Shown here: piece by piece, positions 27,362 through 36,534 of the stretch
Layout of the letters: each line of letters opens with the position of its first letter
Numbering within the stretch: the stretch's first letter is position 1
Assembly (NCBI GenBank): GCA_024680365.1
Contig: JAILCN010000030.1
Span: 1-63,560, forward strand
Reading direction: 5' to 3'
DNA from: Solobacterium sp.
GTDB lineage: Bacteria; Bacillota_I; Bacilli_A; Erysipelotrichales; Erysipelotrichaceae
Length of the DNA stretch: 63,560 nt
Made by a program: the position numbers and the translations under genes
Notes under the pieces: generated by a model
Database searches by the model: none
What the model was told of the DNA's origin: nothing
Seen by the model: the letters and a program-made list of their open reading frames with translations, nothing else

Positions 27362-27685
27362 ATGGCAAGGATCGTAAAGACAAAGAAAACAAGAAAGGCA
27401 TTCCAGCTGCAGAATTTCGCGCTGATGCTGATGCTCTTTTCCAGCGCGCTGTATCTTGCCAGCTCACTGTTCCTCAGATCATACAACAACCGTCTGAGCA
27501 CACAGAAACAGTCGATCGAAAATCAGATCGCTGTACTGGAGCAGCAGAACAAATCAGCTGAAGTGGAAATCGCAAAACTGAGCTCAGCTGACAGGATCGA
27601 TGAGATCGCTTCCGCAAACGGGATGACAGTCAACCAGGATAACATTATAATGATTACGGACAAATCGTCCGATAACGGTGACTGA
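27362..27685 (+). CDS. ftsL: FtsL-like cell division protein
   Basis: Short basic N-terminus, one TM segment, coiled coil; position between rsmH and pbp. Confidence 0.8.
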   Translation: MARIVKTKKTRKAFQLQNFALMLMLFSSALYLASSLFLRSYNNRLSTQKQSIENQIAVLEQQNKSAEVEIAKLSSADRIDEIASANGMTVNQDNIIMITDKSSDNGD

Positions 27686-27686
27686 A

Positions 27687-29861
27687 ATGAAAAAAGGAAA
27701 GCGTAATCATACGATACGAATGATACTGCTTACAACATTGGTCACATTGCTTCTGCTTGTAACCGATGTTTTTTTCGTTGCTGTGAAACAGGTTCATCCG
27801 CGCTCCGGCAAAGATCTTTCGGTATATGCGGAAGGAACGAATGTTGTAACAGAAACGATGAAGGCGGCGAGAGGAAATATCTACGACCGCAACGGCAATG
27901 TGATTGCTCAGGACAGCAGGACCTACAACATTGTCTGCATCCTGTATAAAGACCGTCCGACTGTCGGCGGCAAGATTGCCTATGTCAAGGACAAGGAAAA
28001 GACAGCACAGATCCTTTCGGAGATCCTGAAGATGGATTACCAGAAGATCCTTGATTTCCTGAACCAGGACAAATACCAGACAGAACTCGGGGAAAACGGC
28101 AGAAATCTTTCGAAGGATGTCAAGGAACAAATCGAAAGCTACAAGCTTCCCGGCATTGAATTTACGAATTCCATCCAGCGCGTGTATCCGATGGGTACCT
28201 TCGCGTCCAATCTGATCGGGTTTGCGACAGAAGATGAAAACAATGTCAGCACCGGCAAGATGGGACTGGAATTATATCTGAACGGATATCTCAGCGGTAC
28301 CGACGGATCCCGTACGTATCAGATCGATAAAAAAGGCTATGTGCTGCCCGGCATGAAAGAAACAGTGGTTCCCGCTGTCAACGGCAACAATGTCTACCTG
28401 ACGATCGATGCCGGCATTCAGACAACGCTGGAAGAAAGCATGAAAGAGACGACCCAGAAATATGAGGCAGACCGCGTCTGGGGCGGAGCGATGGAGATCG
28501 CTACCGGAAAGGTCATTGCCTGGGGACAGACACCGTCGTTTGACCTGAACACCCGTGAAGAGATCAAAGAATTCAACAACATCGGTGCGCAGCTTCCCTA
28601 TGAACCGGGTTCCACGCTGAAGACGTTCGTCTGGGCGGCTGCGGTCAACGAAGGAAAGTACGACGGCACAAAAACAACGAACGGAAACAAGTTCTGCTTC
28701 AACGGCAATGCGAACAACGATCCGGTGCGTGCTTCTGAAGGCAGCGCATACGGATGTATTTACAACGCGCACAAATATACATATAATAATCCATCGCTGG
28801 ATGAAGGCCTCTGGCGGTCCCTGAATACCGTAGCGGCAGCCATCCAGACCGAAGTCATTACACCGGCGGTCCATCTGGAGTATCTGAAGAAATTCGGTTT
28901 CTTTCAGAAAGTCAACACCGACGGACTTCCGGAAGATCCGGGAACGCTGAACTTTACCTGGCCGGCAGAAAAAGTCACTCTGACATACGGACAGGGTTCC
29001 ACCGTTACAATGCTGCAGCTGATGCAGGCATATTCCGCGATCTTCGGAAACGGCACCATGGTCAAGCCGTATTTCATCCAGTCGATCCGTGACGCCTATG
29101 ACAACACAAAAGTCATCTATCAGGCAGAAACGGAAACGACCGGTCAGCCGATCACGGCAGAGACAGCGAAAAAGATGCAGTCGATCCTGTCCGGCGTCAT
29201 CAACGATGACAGAGGTACAGGTAAGGCTTACCGCATTCCGGAATGCCGCCTGATCGGCAAGACAGGAACGACACAGGTCGCCAAGCAGGGCAACTATTCC
29301 TCGGGCAAGACGATCACGTCCCTGATGCTCGCGATGCCGGAAGAAAATCCTCAGGTCCTGGTTTACTATGCATTTGAAGCAGATGAAGTCAGAAATGCCC
29401 ATTTTGCCAACGAAGCAGCGAGATCGTTCCTGCGCAAGGTGGCAATGACATACGGCTTCTCCAGTGAACCGGCACCGGAAGAGAAGGAAAAAGAAGAAGA
29501 GATCGAGATCAATACCTATGAGATGCCCTCGCTGATCAATCATAGCTTGAAATACGCGGAAGCCAAACTGGAGCCTGCGCATGCTGAAACGATCGTTCTC
29601 GGTGAAGGCACAAGCATTATTGATCAGTTCCCGAAACCGGGAAGCTCGCTGTGCACGAATCAGAGAGTGTTCCTTCTGACCGACGTCAACAGTTTTGTCA
29701 TGCCTGATCTGACCGGGTGGACAAGGAAAGATGTGACCGGTCTCTGGTCCGCAAGCGGTTTTGCGTTCCAGCTGCAGGGAGAGGGAAAGGTCATCTCCCA
29801 GAACATTCCGCCGGGAACCGTAGTGACAAAGGGAAGTTCCATTATTGTCAGATTTGAATAG
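27687..29861 (+). CDS. Penicillin-binding protein (FtsI/PBP2-type transpeptidase) with C-terminal PASTA-like domains
   Basis: EPGSTLKTFVWAAAV (SxxK), SLNT (SxN), GKTGTTQ (KTG), two PASTA-like C-terminal repeats. Confidence 0.93.
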   Translation: MKKGKRNHTIRMILLTTLVTLLLLVTDVFFVAVKQVHPRSGKDLSVYAEGTNVVTETMKAARGNIYDRNGNVIAQDSRTYNIVCILYKDRPTVGGKIAYVKDKEKTAQILSEILKMDYQKILDFLNQDKYQTELGENGRNLSKDVKEQIESYKLPGIEFTNSIQRVYPMGTFASNLIGFATEDENNVSTGKMGLELYLNGYLSGTDGSRTYQIDKKGYVLPGMKETVVPAVNGNNVYLTIDAGIQTTLEESMKETTQKYEADRVWGGAMEIATGKVIAWGQTPSFDLNTREEIKEFNNIGAQLPYEPGSTLKTFVWAAAVNEGKYDGTKTTNGNKFCFNGNANNDPVRASEGSAYGCIYNAHKYTYNNPSLDEGLWRSLNTVAAAIQTEVITPAVHLEYLKKFGFFQKVNTDGLPEDPGTLNFTWPAEKVTLTYGQGSTVTMLQLMQAYSAIFGNGTMVKPYFIQSIRDAYDNTKVIYQAETETTGQPITAETAKKMQSILSGVINDDRGTGKAYRIPECRLIGKTGTTQVAKQGNYSSGKTITSLMLAMPEENPQVLVYYAFEADEVRNAHFANEAARSFLRKVAMTYGFSSEPAPEEKEKEEEIEINTYEMPSLINHSLKYAEAKLEPAHAETIVLGEGTSIIDQFPKPGSSLCTNQRVFLLTDVNSFVMPDLTGWTRKDVTGLWSASGFAFQLQGEGKVISQNIPPGTVVTKGSSIIVRFE

Positions 29862-29879
29862 TAGAAACAGAGGTAATAT

Positions 29880-30842
29880 ATGTATCTGAAGTTTGCAGCC
29901 GGTTTTCTGATCAGTCTGGTGATCGTGCTGATCGCAATGCCGCCGTTTATTGAATTTCTGAAAAAACTGAGCTTCCGCCAGAGCGTCAGCGAATACGCCC
30001 TGGAGGATGATCAGAAAAAAGCGGGTACACCGATCATGGGAGGCATCCTGTTCATCATCGTGCCGATCGTCGTTTCCCTGATCCTGGATCCGGGCGAATT
30101 CCTGCGTTTGGAAAACCTGACAGTGATCCTGGCGTTTGCCGGATACGGACTGATCGGCTTTATCGATGACTATCTGATCGCCGTCAAGAAAAACAATGAA
30201 GGCCTGACGCCGGCACAGAAATTCGGCCTGCAGCTGGTCCTTGCGATATTCTTCTTTCTCATGTACCAGAGCCGTACCGATCTGAATATCATCATCCCGG
30301 TAACGCATATCGCGCTGCCGATGGGCATCCTGTACTTTGTTCTAGTACTGCTGATGTTTACCGGTTCCTCCAACGCTGTCAATCTGACGGACGGCATGGA
30401 CGGTCTGGCGGCAGGTGTATCGCTGATCGCGCTGTGCGCATATCTTGTGATCGCTTTCAGAGGCGGAAGATATGACCTTTGCATCTTTATAGCAAGTCTC
30501 TGCGGCGCGCTGATCGGCTATCTGTATTACAACAAGAAGCCGGCCAGAGTATTTATGGGCGACACCGGCGCTCTGGCGCTGGGCGGTGTCCTGGCAGCGA
30601 TCGCGCTGGTCACGAAGACAGAGATCTGTCTGATCCTGATCGCCGGCGTTCCGGTCATCGAAACACTGTGCGTCATTATCCAGCAGGTATCCGTAAGAAC
30701 GGTGCATAAGAGAGTTTTCCGCTATACGCCGATCCATTATGCGTTCCGTCTGCGGGGAATGAGTGAGAAAAACATCGTGTATATGTTCTGGATCGCTGAG
30801 GCAGTTCTTGCCTGCATCGGTCTGTGGGCAGCACTTGTATAA
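29880..30842 (+). CDS. mraY: Phospho-N-acetylmuramoyl-pentapeptide transferase
   Basis: KAGTPIMGGILFI...GFIDDYL...NAVNLTDGMDGLAAG...FMGDTGALALGG. Confidence 0.96.
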   Translation: MYLKFAAGFLISLVIVLIAMPPFIEFLKKLSFRQSVSEYALEDDQKKAGTPIMGGILFIIVPIVVSLILDPGEFLRLENLTVILAFAGYGLIGFIDDYLIAVKKNNEGLTPAQKFGLQLVLAIFFFLMYQSRTDLNIIIPVTHIALPMGILYFVLVLLMFTGSSNAVNLTDGMDGLAAGVSLIALCAYLVIAFRGGRYDLCIFIASLCGALIGYLYYNKKPARVFMGDTGALALGGVLAAIALVTKTEICLILIAGVPVIETLCVIIQQVSVRTVHKRVFRYTPIHYAFRLRGMSEKNIVYMFWIAEAVLACIGLWAALV

Positions 30843-30864
30843 CGGCTGAACAGCCGTTTTTTTG
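30841..30864 (+). terminator. Rho-independent terminator
   Basis: AACGGCTG-aac-AGCCGTT TTTTT. Confidence 0.85.
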
Positions 30865-30987
30865 TATATTTTCAGAAGAATAAACGGGTTTGAAATGGTG
30901 CATGCATTCTTTTTTTGCATTTCCTGATTTTCTTTACACGATTCATCAAGTTTTTTGGTATAATACTTGAATTGTCAGGAGGAAGGC

Positions 30988-31278
30988 ATGGAATCAGCAG
31001 CATTTGATGTTAACAATACATTTGTTCAGCTGACAATGGTTCTGAAACTCCAGCAGCTGCAGAGAAGCGAACTGCCTTCGCTCCGATATGATATTCTGGA
31101 GGACTACGTAGCTCAGGAACTCTGGAAAAATGATACTCCGTATTCTTTACATCAGGCGGCAGATGATATACTTTCGGTAACTGCCAGCCAGATTGTCAGA
31201 TATCTGTCAAGACAGGCAGTAATTGACGGGGCAAAAATGAATCTTGAAGATTTCAAGGATGTCATTGGAGGGGATTAA
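30988..31278 (+). CDS. comN: ComN-like post-transcriptional regulator
   Basis: ~96 aa, LRYDILEDYVAQELWKNDTPYSLHQAADDILSVTASQIVRYLSRQAVIDGAKMNLEDFKDVIGGD; upstream of secDF as in Bacillus. Confidence 0.7.
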   Translation: MESAAFDVNNTFVQLTMVLKLQQLQRSELPSLRYDILEDYVAQELWKNDTPYSLHQAADDILSVTASQIVRYLSRQAVIDGAKMNLEDFKDVIGGD

Positions 31279-31283
31279 CGCGT

Positions 31284-33584
31284 ATGGCAAAACAAACCAA
31301 AAAAGGCAATCTGTTTACATTCTTCGGAATTGTAGTACTGATTGCTGTTCTGATCGGGACAACGTTCAACACGATCAAAAACGGTCTGAATCTGGGTCTT
31401 GATCTGCAGGGCGGATTTGAGATCCTGTATGAAGCTACACCGCTCAAGGAAGATGCAGACACTGATGTTGAAATGACATCGGTCATCAACAGCATTTCCA
31501 AGCGTATCAATGTTCTCGGTGTTTCTGAACCGTCAATTATCGTTGAAGGAAATAACCGTGTCCGGATCCAGCTGGCAGGCATCGAGGATCAGGAATCTGC
31601 CCGTGCCATGATCGGTACGACAGCGAACCTGACATTCCGCGATGTTGACGACAAGCTGCTGAGCGATTCCAGCGTACTGGTTGAAGGCGGTGCATCGCTT
31701 GCCTATGATGAAGGTCAGCCGATCGTCTGGCTGAAGATCAAGGATGACGCAAAGTTCGCTGAAATTACCAAGCAGATCGCTGCCAGATCATCGACAGGTG
31801 ACAACATCATGATCATCTGGCTCGACTGGGAGGAAGGCGACTCGTATAAAGCAGAACTCGAAAAAGTAAAGAAGGGTGAAGAGCCGAAGTATATTTCCGC
31901 TGCTTCCGTCAAACAGGAAATCAGCGGAAACTGCCAGATCTCCGGCAGCTTCACGGAAGCTGAAGCAAGAACACTTGCGAATCTGATCAACTCCGGATCT
32001 CTGCCGGTCAAGCTGACAGAACTCAGCTCCAACGTTGTCTCTGCACAGTTCGGTGCTGACGCGCTCAGAAAGACAGCTACGGCCGGTCTGATCGGCGTCG
32101 CTCTGATCGTTCTGTTCATGATCTTCAGATATCGTCTGCCCGGCATCGTCACAGCAGTCATGCTGTCGCTGTATATCTGGGCTGTATTCGGACTGTATTC
32201 CATGATGGGTGCAGTATTCACACTGTCCGGTATCGGCGCTCTTGTTCTCGGTATCGGTATGACGGTAGACGCGAACATTATCAGCTATGAACGTATCCGT
32301 CAGGAACTGTATAAAGGCAGAAGCATTCCCAATGCTGTAGCAGAAGGTCAGACACAGTCCTTCTCCGCAGTATTTGACGCGCAGTTCACAACACTGATCG
32401 CTGCCCTGATCATGTATGTCTGGGGCAACGGCGCTGTTAAGGGCTTTGCGACAATGCTCGTCATCACAGTTGTCATGACGCTTGTCCTGAACGTCGGATT
32501 CTCCAGATGGCTGCTCAGACTGATCGTCGGCAGCGGCGTCGCGGATGACAAGCCGGAATGGTTCGGCGTTGCCAGAAACCAGATTCCGGACATCTCCAAA
32601 GGACAGTCCCAGTTCTACACAGGCACACGTAAATTCGATTATGCTTCCAAGGCAAAATACGCGATCCGTACTGCGCTTGCAGTCATCGCTCTGGCGCTGG
32701 TCATGGGCTTTGTCAATCTCGGCTCCGGCAATGGATTCTTCAACCTCGGCATCGACTTCGCTTCCGGTACGAAACTGACGGTTTCTTCCGACAAGGCAGT
32801 TACAGTTGAAGATGTAGAAGCAAAGATCGTTGAACTCGGATACAAGGATTTCAAATATCAGGCATCCGGTGAAAACACAGTATATGCGACAACCAAGCAG
32901 GCGATCTCCACAGAAGAGCTGACAAAGATCAAGGCTGCTCTGAAAGAAGTTTACGGCGAAGAGCCGGGCGACAACGTCGTTACGCCGGTCGTCGGCAAAG
33001 ACCTCGTCCGCAACGCTATGATCCTGACGATCGTTGCCTGGATCGCAATGATGGCGTATGTCACATTCCGTTACGAATGGGATTATGCTCTCGGCTGCAT
33101 CGTTGCGCTGGTGCATGACGTTGCCATCGTTCTGGCACTGTTCGGCATCTTCCGCTTCGAAGTCAACACAGAGCTGATCTCCGTCCTGTTAACGATCATC
33201 GGTTACTCGATCAACAACTCCATCGTTGTATTTGACAGAGTCCGTGAAACAATGAAGGGCAAAAAGGGCAAGCTCTCCGCAGCTGACTATGACGCCGTTA
33301 CAAACGACTCCATGGATGCGACGATCAAGATGTCCATCAACAGCACGATCACAACGATGCTGCCGGTCATCATGCTCCTGATCATGGGAAGCAGATCGAT
33401 CTTCACATTCATCTTCGCGATGTTCGTCGGTCTGATCGCCGGTACGATCTCTTCCATCTTCGTTGCTCCGACAGTCTGGAGATGGGCAAGAGTCAACCTG
33501 CATAAGAACGACACAAAGAAGCCGAAGAAGAAGGCAAAGAAAGAAACACTCGACGAATATACATTCAAGGGTATCAATGCATAA
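31284..33584 (+). CDS. secDF: Fused protein translocase subunit SecDF
   Basis: GLNLGLDLQGGFEILYEA; GIGMTVDANIISYERI; second RND half GIDFASGTKLTV...IIGYSINNSIVVFDRVRE. Confidence 0.96.
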   Translation: MAKQTKKGNLFTFFGIVVLIAVLIGTTFNTIKNGLNLGLDLQGGFEILYEATPLKEDADTDVEMTSVINSISKRINVLGVSEPSIIVEGNNRVRIQLAGIEDQESARAMIGTTANLTFRDVDDKLLSDSSVLVEGGASLAYDEGQPIVWLKIKDDAKFAEITKQIAARSSTGDNIMIIWLDWEEGDSYKAELEKVKKGEEPKYISAASVKQEISGNCQISGSFTEAEARTLANLINSGSLPVKLTELSSNVVSAQFGADALRKTATAGLIGVALIVLFMIFRYRLPGIVTAVMLSLYIWAVFGLYSMMGAVFTLSGIGALVLGIGMTVDANIISYERIRQELYKGRSIPNAVAEGQTQSFSAVFDAQFTTLIAALIMYVWGNGAVKGFATMLVITVVMTLVLNVGFSRWLLRLIVGSGVADDKPEWFGVARNQIPDISKGQSQFYTGTRKFDYASKAKYAIRTALAVIALALVMGFVNLGSGNGFFNLGIDFASGTKLTVSSDKAVTVEDVEAKIVELGYKDFKYQASGENTVYATTKQAISTEELTKIKAALKEVYGEEPGDNVVTPVVGKDLVRNAMILTIVAWIAMMAYVTFRYEWDYALGCIVALVHDVAIVLALFGIFRFEVNTELISVLLTIIGYSINNSIVVFDRVRETMKGKKGKLSAADYDAVTNDSMDATIKMSINSTITTMLPVIMLLIMGSRSIFTFIFAMFVGLIAGTISSIFVAPTVWRWARVNLHKNDTKKPKKKAKKETLDEYTFKGINA

Positions 33585-33591
33585 GACGAAG

Positions 33592-33622
33592 CAGGCAGCG
33601 CGGAAACGCTGCCTGTTTTGGA
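33592..33622 (+). terminator. Rho-independent terminator
   Basis: GCAGGCAGCG-cggaaa-CGCTGCCTGTTTT. Confidence 0.7.
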
Positions 33623-33643
33623 AAAAAGGGAAAGGAGAAGCCT

Positions 33644-34315
33644 ATGAAAATCAAAGCTGTTCTGTTTGACTGCGACGGACTGATGTTCGATACGGAAAAC
33701 TATTCACACAGGATCTGGACAAGGATTGCGAAAGAAGAGGGCGTCAGACTGCCGGATGACTTTTTCATGATGATCACCGGAGCAGGACGCAAAAACACAG
33801 AGGCGTATATGAACAGCATCGAAGGGATCGAAAAAGTCATGCCCAGAGCGAGGGCTGAACGGTTTGACCTGGATGCGTTCCGGAAGATGGAAAAAGACGC
33901 TCTGACAAAGCCCGGTCTTGTCGAACTGACAAAATGGCTTCAGGCGCATGGCTACCTGACCGCTGTCTGTTCATCCAGCAATTCGGAATATGTTCATACA
34001 CTGATCTCAACAGTATCTGAAAAACTTGAATACGACGCTGTGGTCGGCGGCGATATGACGACCAGAGGCAAACCGGATCCCGAAATCTTTCTGCTTGGCG
34101 CAAAGACGCTCGGCGTCGCGCCGGAAAACTGTCTGGTGCTGGAAGATTCCAAGCAGGGCATCATCGCAGCCAGAAGGGCCGGAATGCATTCCTGCTTCAT
34201 TCCGGACACCGTGAAGCCGGACGCGGAAATGGAAGAATCGATCGAATACAGACGAGGCAGTCTGCGGGAAGTGATCGGGCTTCTTGAGGAAGAAAATGAA
34301 TATGGAAATGAATGA
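33644..34315 (+). CDS. HAD-family hydrolase (beta-phosphoglucomutase-like)
   Basis: AVLFDCDGLMFDTENYSHRIW...VLEDSKQGIIAARRAGM. Confidence 0.92.
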   Translation: MKIKAVLFDCDGLMFDTENYSHRIWTRIAKEEGVRLPDDFFMMITGAGRKNTEAYMNSIEGIEKVMPRARAERFDLDAFRKMEKDALTKPGLVELTKWLQAHGYLTAVCSSSNSEYVHTLISTVSEKLEYDAVVGGDMTTRGKPDPEIFLLGAKTLGVAPENCLVLEDSKQGIIAARRAGMHSCFIPDTVKPDAEMEESIEYRRGSLREVIGLLEEENEYGNE

Positions 34316-35888
34316 ACTGAGGGAAAAAGAGATCACTGAACGATATCATACCGGTGTGCTTCTCGCCAGACTGATGGCAGCCTCCGGTCTTTCTGACAGT
34401 CAGATCGAAGAACTGATGGATCCGGATACTCATCTGTCAGATTCCGACGCACCGTGCATCAGAGCATGCTGCGACAGGATCCTTCAGGCTGCGCAGAACA
34501 AAGAGAAGGTGTTCATCGGCGGCGACTATGACGCGGACGGCATCTGTTCCACTGCGATCATGAAGAAAACACTGGATCTGCTGGGAATTGTCAGCGGCTA
34601 CTATATTCCTGACCGGTTCCGGGAAGGCTATGGCCTGAGTGAAAAAACAGTCCGTCTGGCGCATGAAAAAGGATATTCGCTGATCATTACCGTAGACAAC
34701 GGGATCAAGGCATATGAGGCAGTCAGCTGCGCGAAACAGCTCGGCATGGATGTGATCATCACCGATCATCACCGGATCGACGTCCTGCCGGAAGCAGATC
34801 TGATCGTTCACCCGGATTACATGGAAGAACAGTTTGCGTATCTTTCCGGTGCCGGCGTTGCTCTGGAGATCAGCCGGAAGCTGATCGGCAATGATGATTC
34901 GCTGACCGCCCTGGCTGCTGTGGCTGCGATCGGCGATGTGATGCCCCTGTGGCGGGAAACACGGAAGATCGTTCTGAACGGTCTCGACAGCATGAAGCGG
35001 GGTGTTCCGGCGCCGCTGTGCGCGCTTCTGTATACGCCGGGAAAAGCTGACTGGACATCCGTCGCATTCCAGATCGTGCCGAAGCTCAACAGCGTCGGCA
35101 GAATGAATGATCTTTCCAACGTCAACACTGTCGTCCGCTATCTTCTGCTGAATGACCGCGATGAGATCAGCCGCTTTGCTTCCCAGCTTGAACATGTGAA
35201 TACAGTCCGCAAACAGCTGTCCGCATCCATGACGAAAGAAGCGGAGAAGATGGTCACCGGAGAGCCGTTTGAGATCATCTTCAAGGATACGTTCCACGAA
35301 GGCATCTGCGGCCTGGCGGCAGGCAGGCTTGCCTCATCGCTGCACAAACCGGTCCTGATCATGGCGGAAGCAGAAGGCATGATCAAGGGAAGCGGCCGCA
35401 GCATCCCCGGCTTCGACATGTTTGCCTTCTTCAGCGACTTTGAAGAACTGCAGGCGTTCGGCGGCCATGAACAGGCCGTCGGCCTGAGTGTACGCAGAGA
35501 GGATCTCGCATCCTTCATCGAACATGCGCAGCGCAAGTTCAGTGAAACCGTGATCGAAGAAATTCCCGACACCCAGCGCCTGGTCCCTCTGCGGGCAGAT
35601 GAGATCACATTCGAAAACATCAGCAGCCTGGAACAGATCGCCTTGTATCCGAAAGAAATGAACGACATCCTCTTTGAACTGAAGGATCCGGTCATCTTAA
35701 GCCGCTATGATACTGCCAAAGTGACAAAGCTTGTCATCGAAGCGGATGAGGATACGGCAGATGTTGTGATCTATGCGTCAAAAGGCATCCGGGTGCCGGA
35801 AGATCCGCGGCGGATCTGCGGACGGCTGAGCATCAACCGCTGGCGTCAGAGCGTCCGCTGTCAGATCGATGCGGAATCTGTTGAATAG
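34296..35888 (+). CDS. recJ: RecJ-like single-stranded-DNA exonuclease (DHH/DHHA1)
   Basis: VFIGGDYDADGICSTAIM...VDNGIKAYEAV...ITDHHRID...GGHEQAVGLSV; start uncertain (34296/34302/34308). Confidence 0.88.
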   Translation: MNMEMNELREKEITERYHTGVLLARLMAASGLSDSQIEELMDPDTHLSDSDAPCIRACCDRILQAAQNKEKVFIGGDYDADGICSTAIMKKTLDLLGIVSGYYIPDRFREGYGLSEKTVRLAHEKGYSLIITVDNGIKAYEAVSCAKQLGMDVIITDHHRIDVLPEADLIVHPDYMEEQFAYLSGAGVALEISRKLIGNDDSLTALAAVAAIGDVMPLWRETRKIVLNGLDSMKRGVPAPLCALLYTPGKADWTSVAFQIVPKLNSVGRMNDLSNVNTVVRYLLLNDRDEISRFASQLEHVNTVRKQLSASMTKEAEKMVTGEPFEIIFKDTFHEGICGLAAGRLASSLHKPVLIMAEAEGMIKGSGRSIPGFDMFAFFSDFEELQAFGGHEQAVGLSVRREDLASFIEHAQRKFSETVIEEIPDTQRLVPLRADEITFENISSLEQIALYPKEMNDILFELKDPVILSRYDTAKVTKLVIEADEDTADVVIYASKGIRVPEDPRRICGRLSINRWRQSVRCQIDAESVE

Positions 35889-35956
35889 TGCACTATTTTG
35901 AAAGCTTTGATGTATAATTGTTATATCTTTTCTTTCAGAAAAAAACGGAGGCTAAT

Positions 35957-36490
35957 ATGTCAATCAATCTTGAAGACTATGTCGCATCAATTCGTGATTT
36001 CCCTACAAAGGGAATTCTGTTCAGAGACATTACGCCGATGCTGCTGGACGCAAAGGCCTATGATTACAGCACGGATCTGCTCGCTGAATACGGCAGAAAA
36101 GTAAATGCTGAACTCGTTGCCGGTCCGGAAAGCCGCGGTTTCCTGTTCGGCTGCCCGGTAGCGCTCAAGCTCGGCGTTGGCTTTACACCGATCAGAAAGC
36201 CGGGAAAACTGCCGCGTGAGACGATTTCCTGCAAGTATGACCTGGAGTATGGTTCCAATGAGATCTTCATTCACAAAGACTCTGTCAAGCCCGGCCAGAG
36301 AGTTCTGATCGTTGACGATCTGCTCGCGACCGGCGGAACAGCCAAAGCAGCTGCCAGGATGGTCGAGGAACTCGGCGGTATCGTTGCTGGCTTCGCGTTC
36401 GTTGTTGAACTGTACGGCAACGGCATGGAAGGCCGCAAAGTCCTGGATGGATATGATGTCTTTAATATTCTCTATCTGAGCGATCAGTAA
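35957..36490 (+). CDS. apt: Adenine phosphoribosyltransferase
   Basis: IRDFPTKGILFRDITPML...AGPESRGFLFG...VLIVDDLLATGGTAKAA. Confidence 0.97.
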   Translation: MSINLEDYVASIRDFPTKGILFRDITPMLLDAKAYDYSTDLLAEYGRKVNAELVAGPESRGFLFGCPVALKLGVGFTPIRKPGKLPRETISCKYDLEYGSNEIFIHKDSVKPGQRVLIVDDLLATGGTAKAAARMVEELGGIVAGFAFVVELYGNGMEGRKVLDGYDVFNILYLSDQ

Positions 36491-36497
36491 GCATAAT

Positions 36498-36520
36498 CGA
36501 AGAGCAATCTTCGGTTTTTT
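36498..36520 (+). terminator. Rho-independent terminator
   Basis: CGAAGA-gcaa-TCTTCG GTTTTTT. Confidence 0.7.
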
Positions 36521-36534
36521 GGAAAGGGGAAGCT

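Noticed and set aside
28272-30308. 678-aa minus-strand ORF opposite pbp/mraY
   Set aside because: Spans two real genes on the other strand; composition (His/Arg/Asp/Phe rich) is a reverse-complement shadow.
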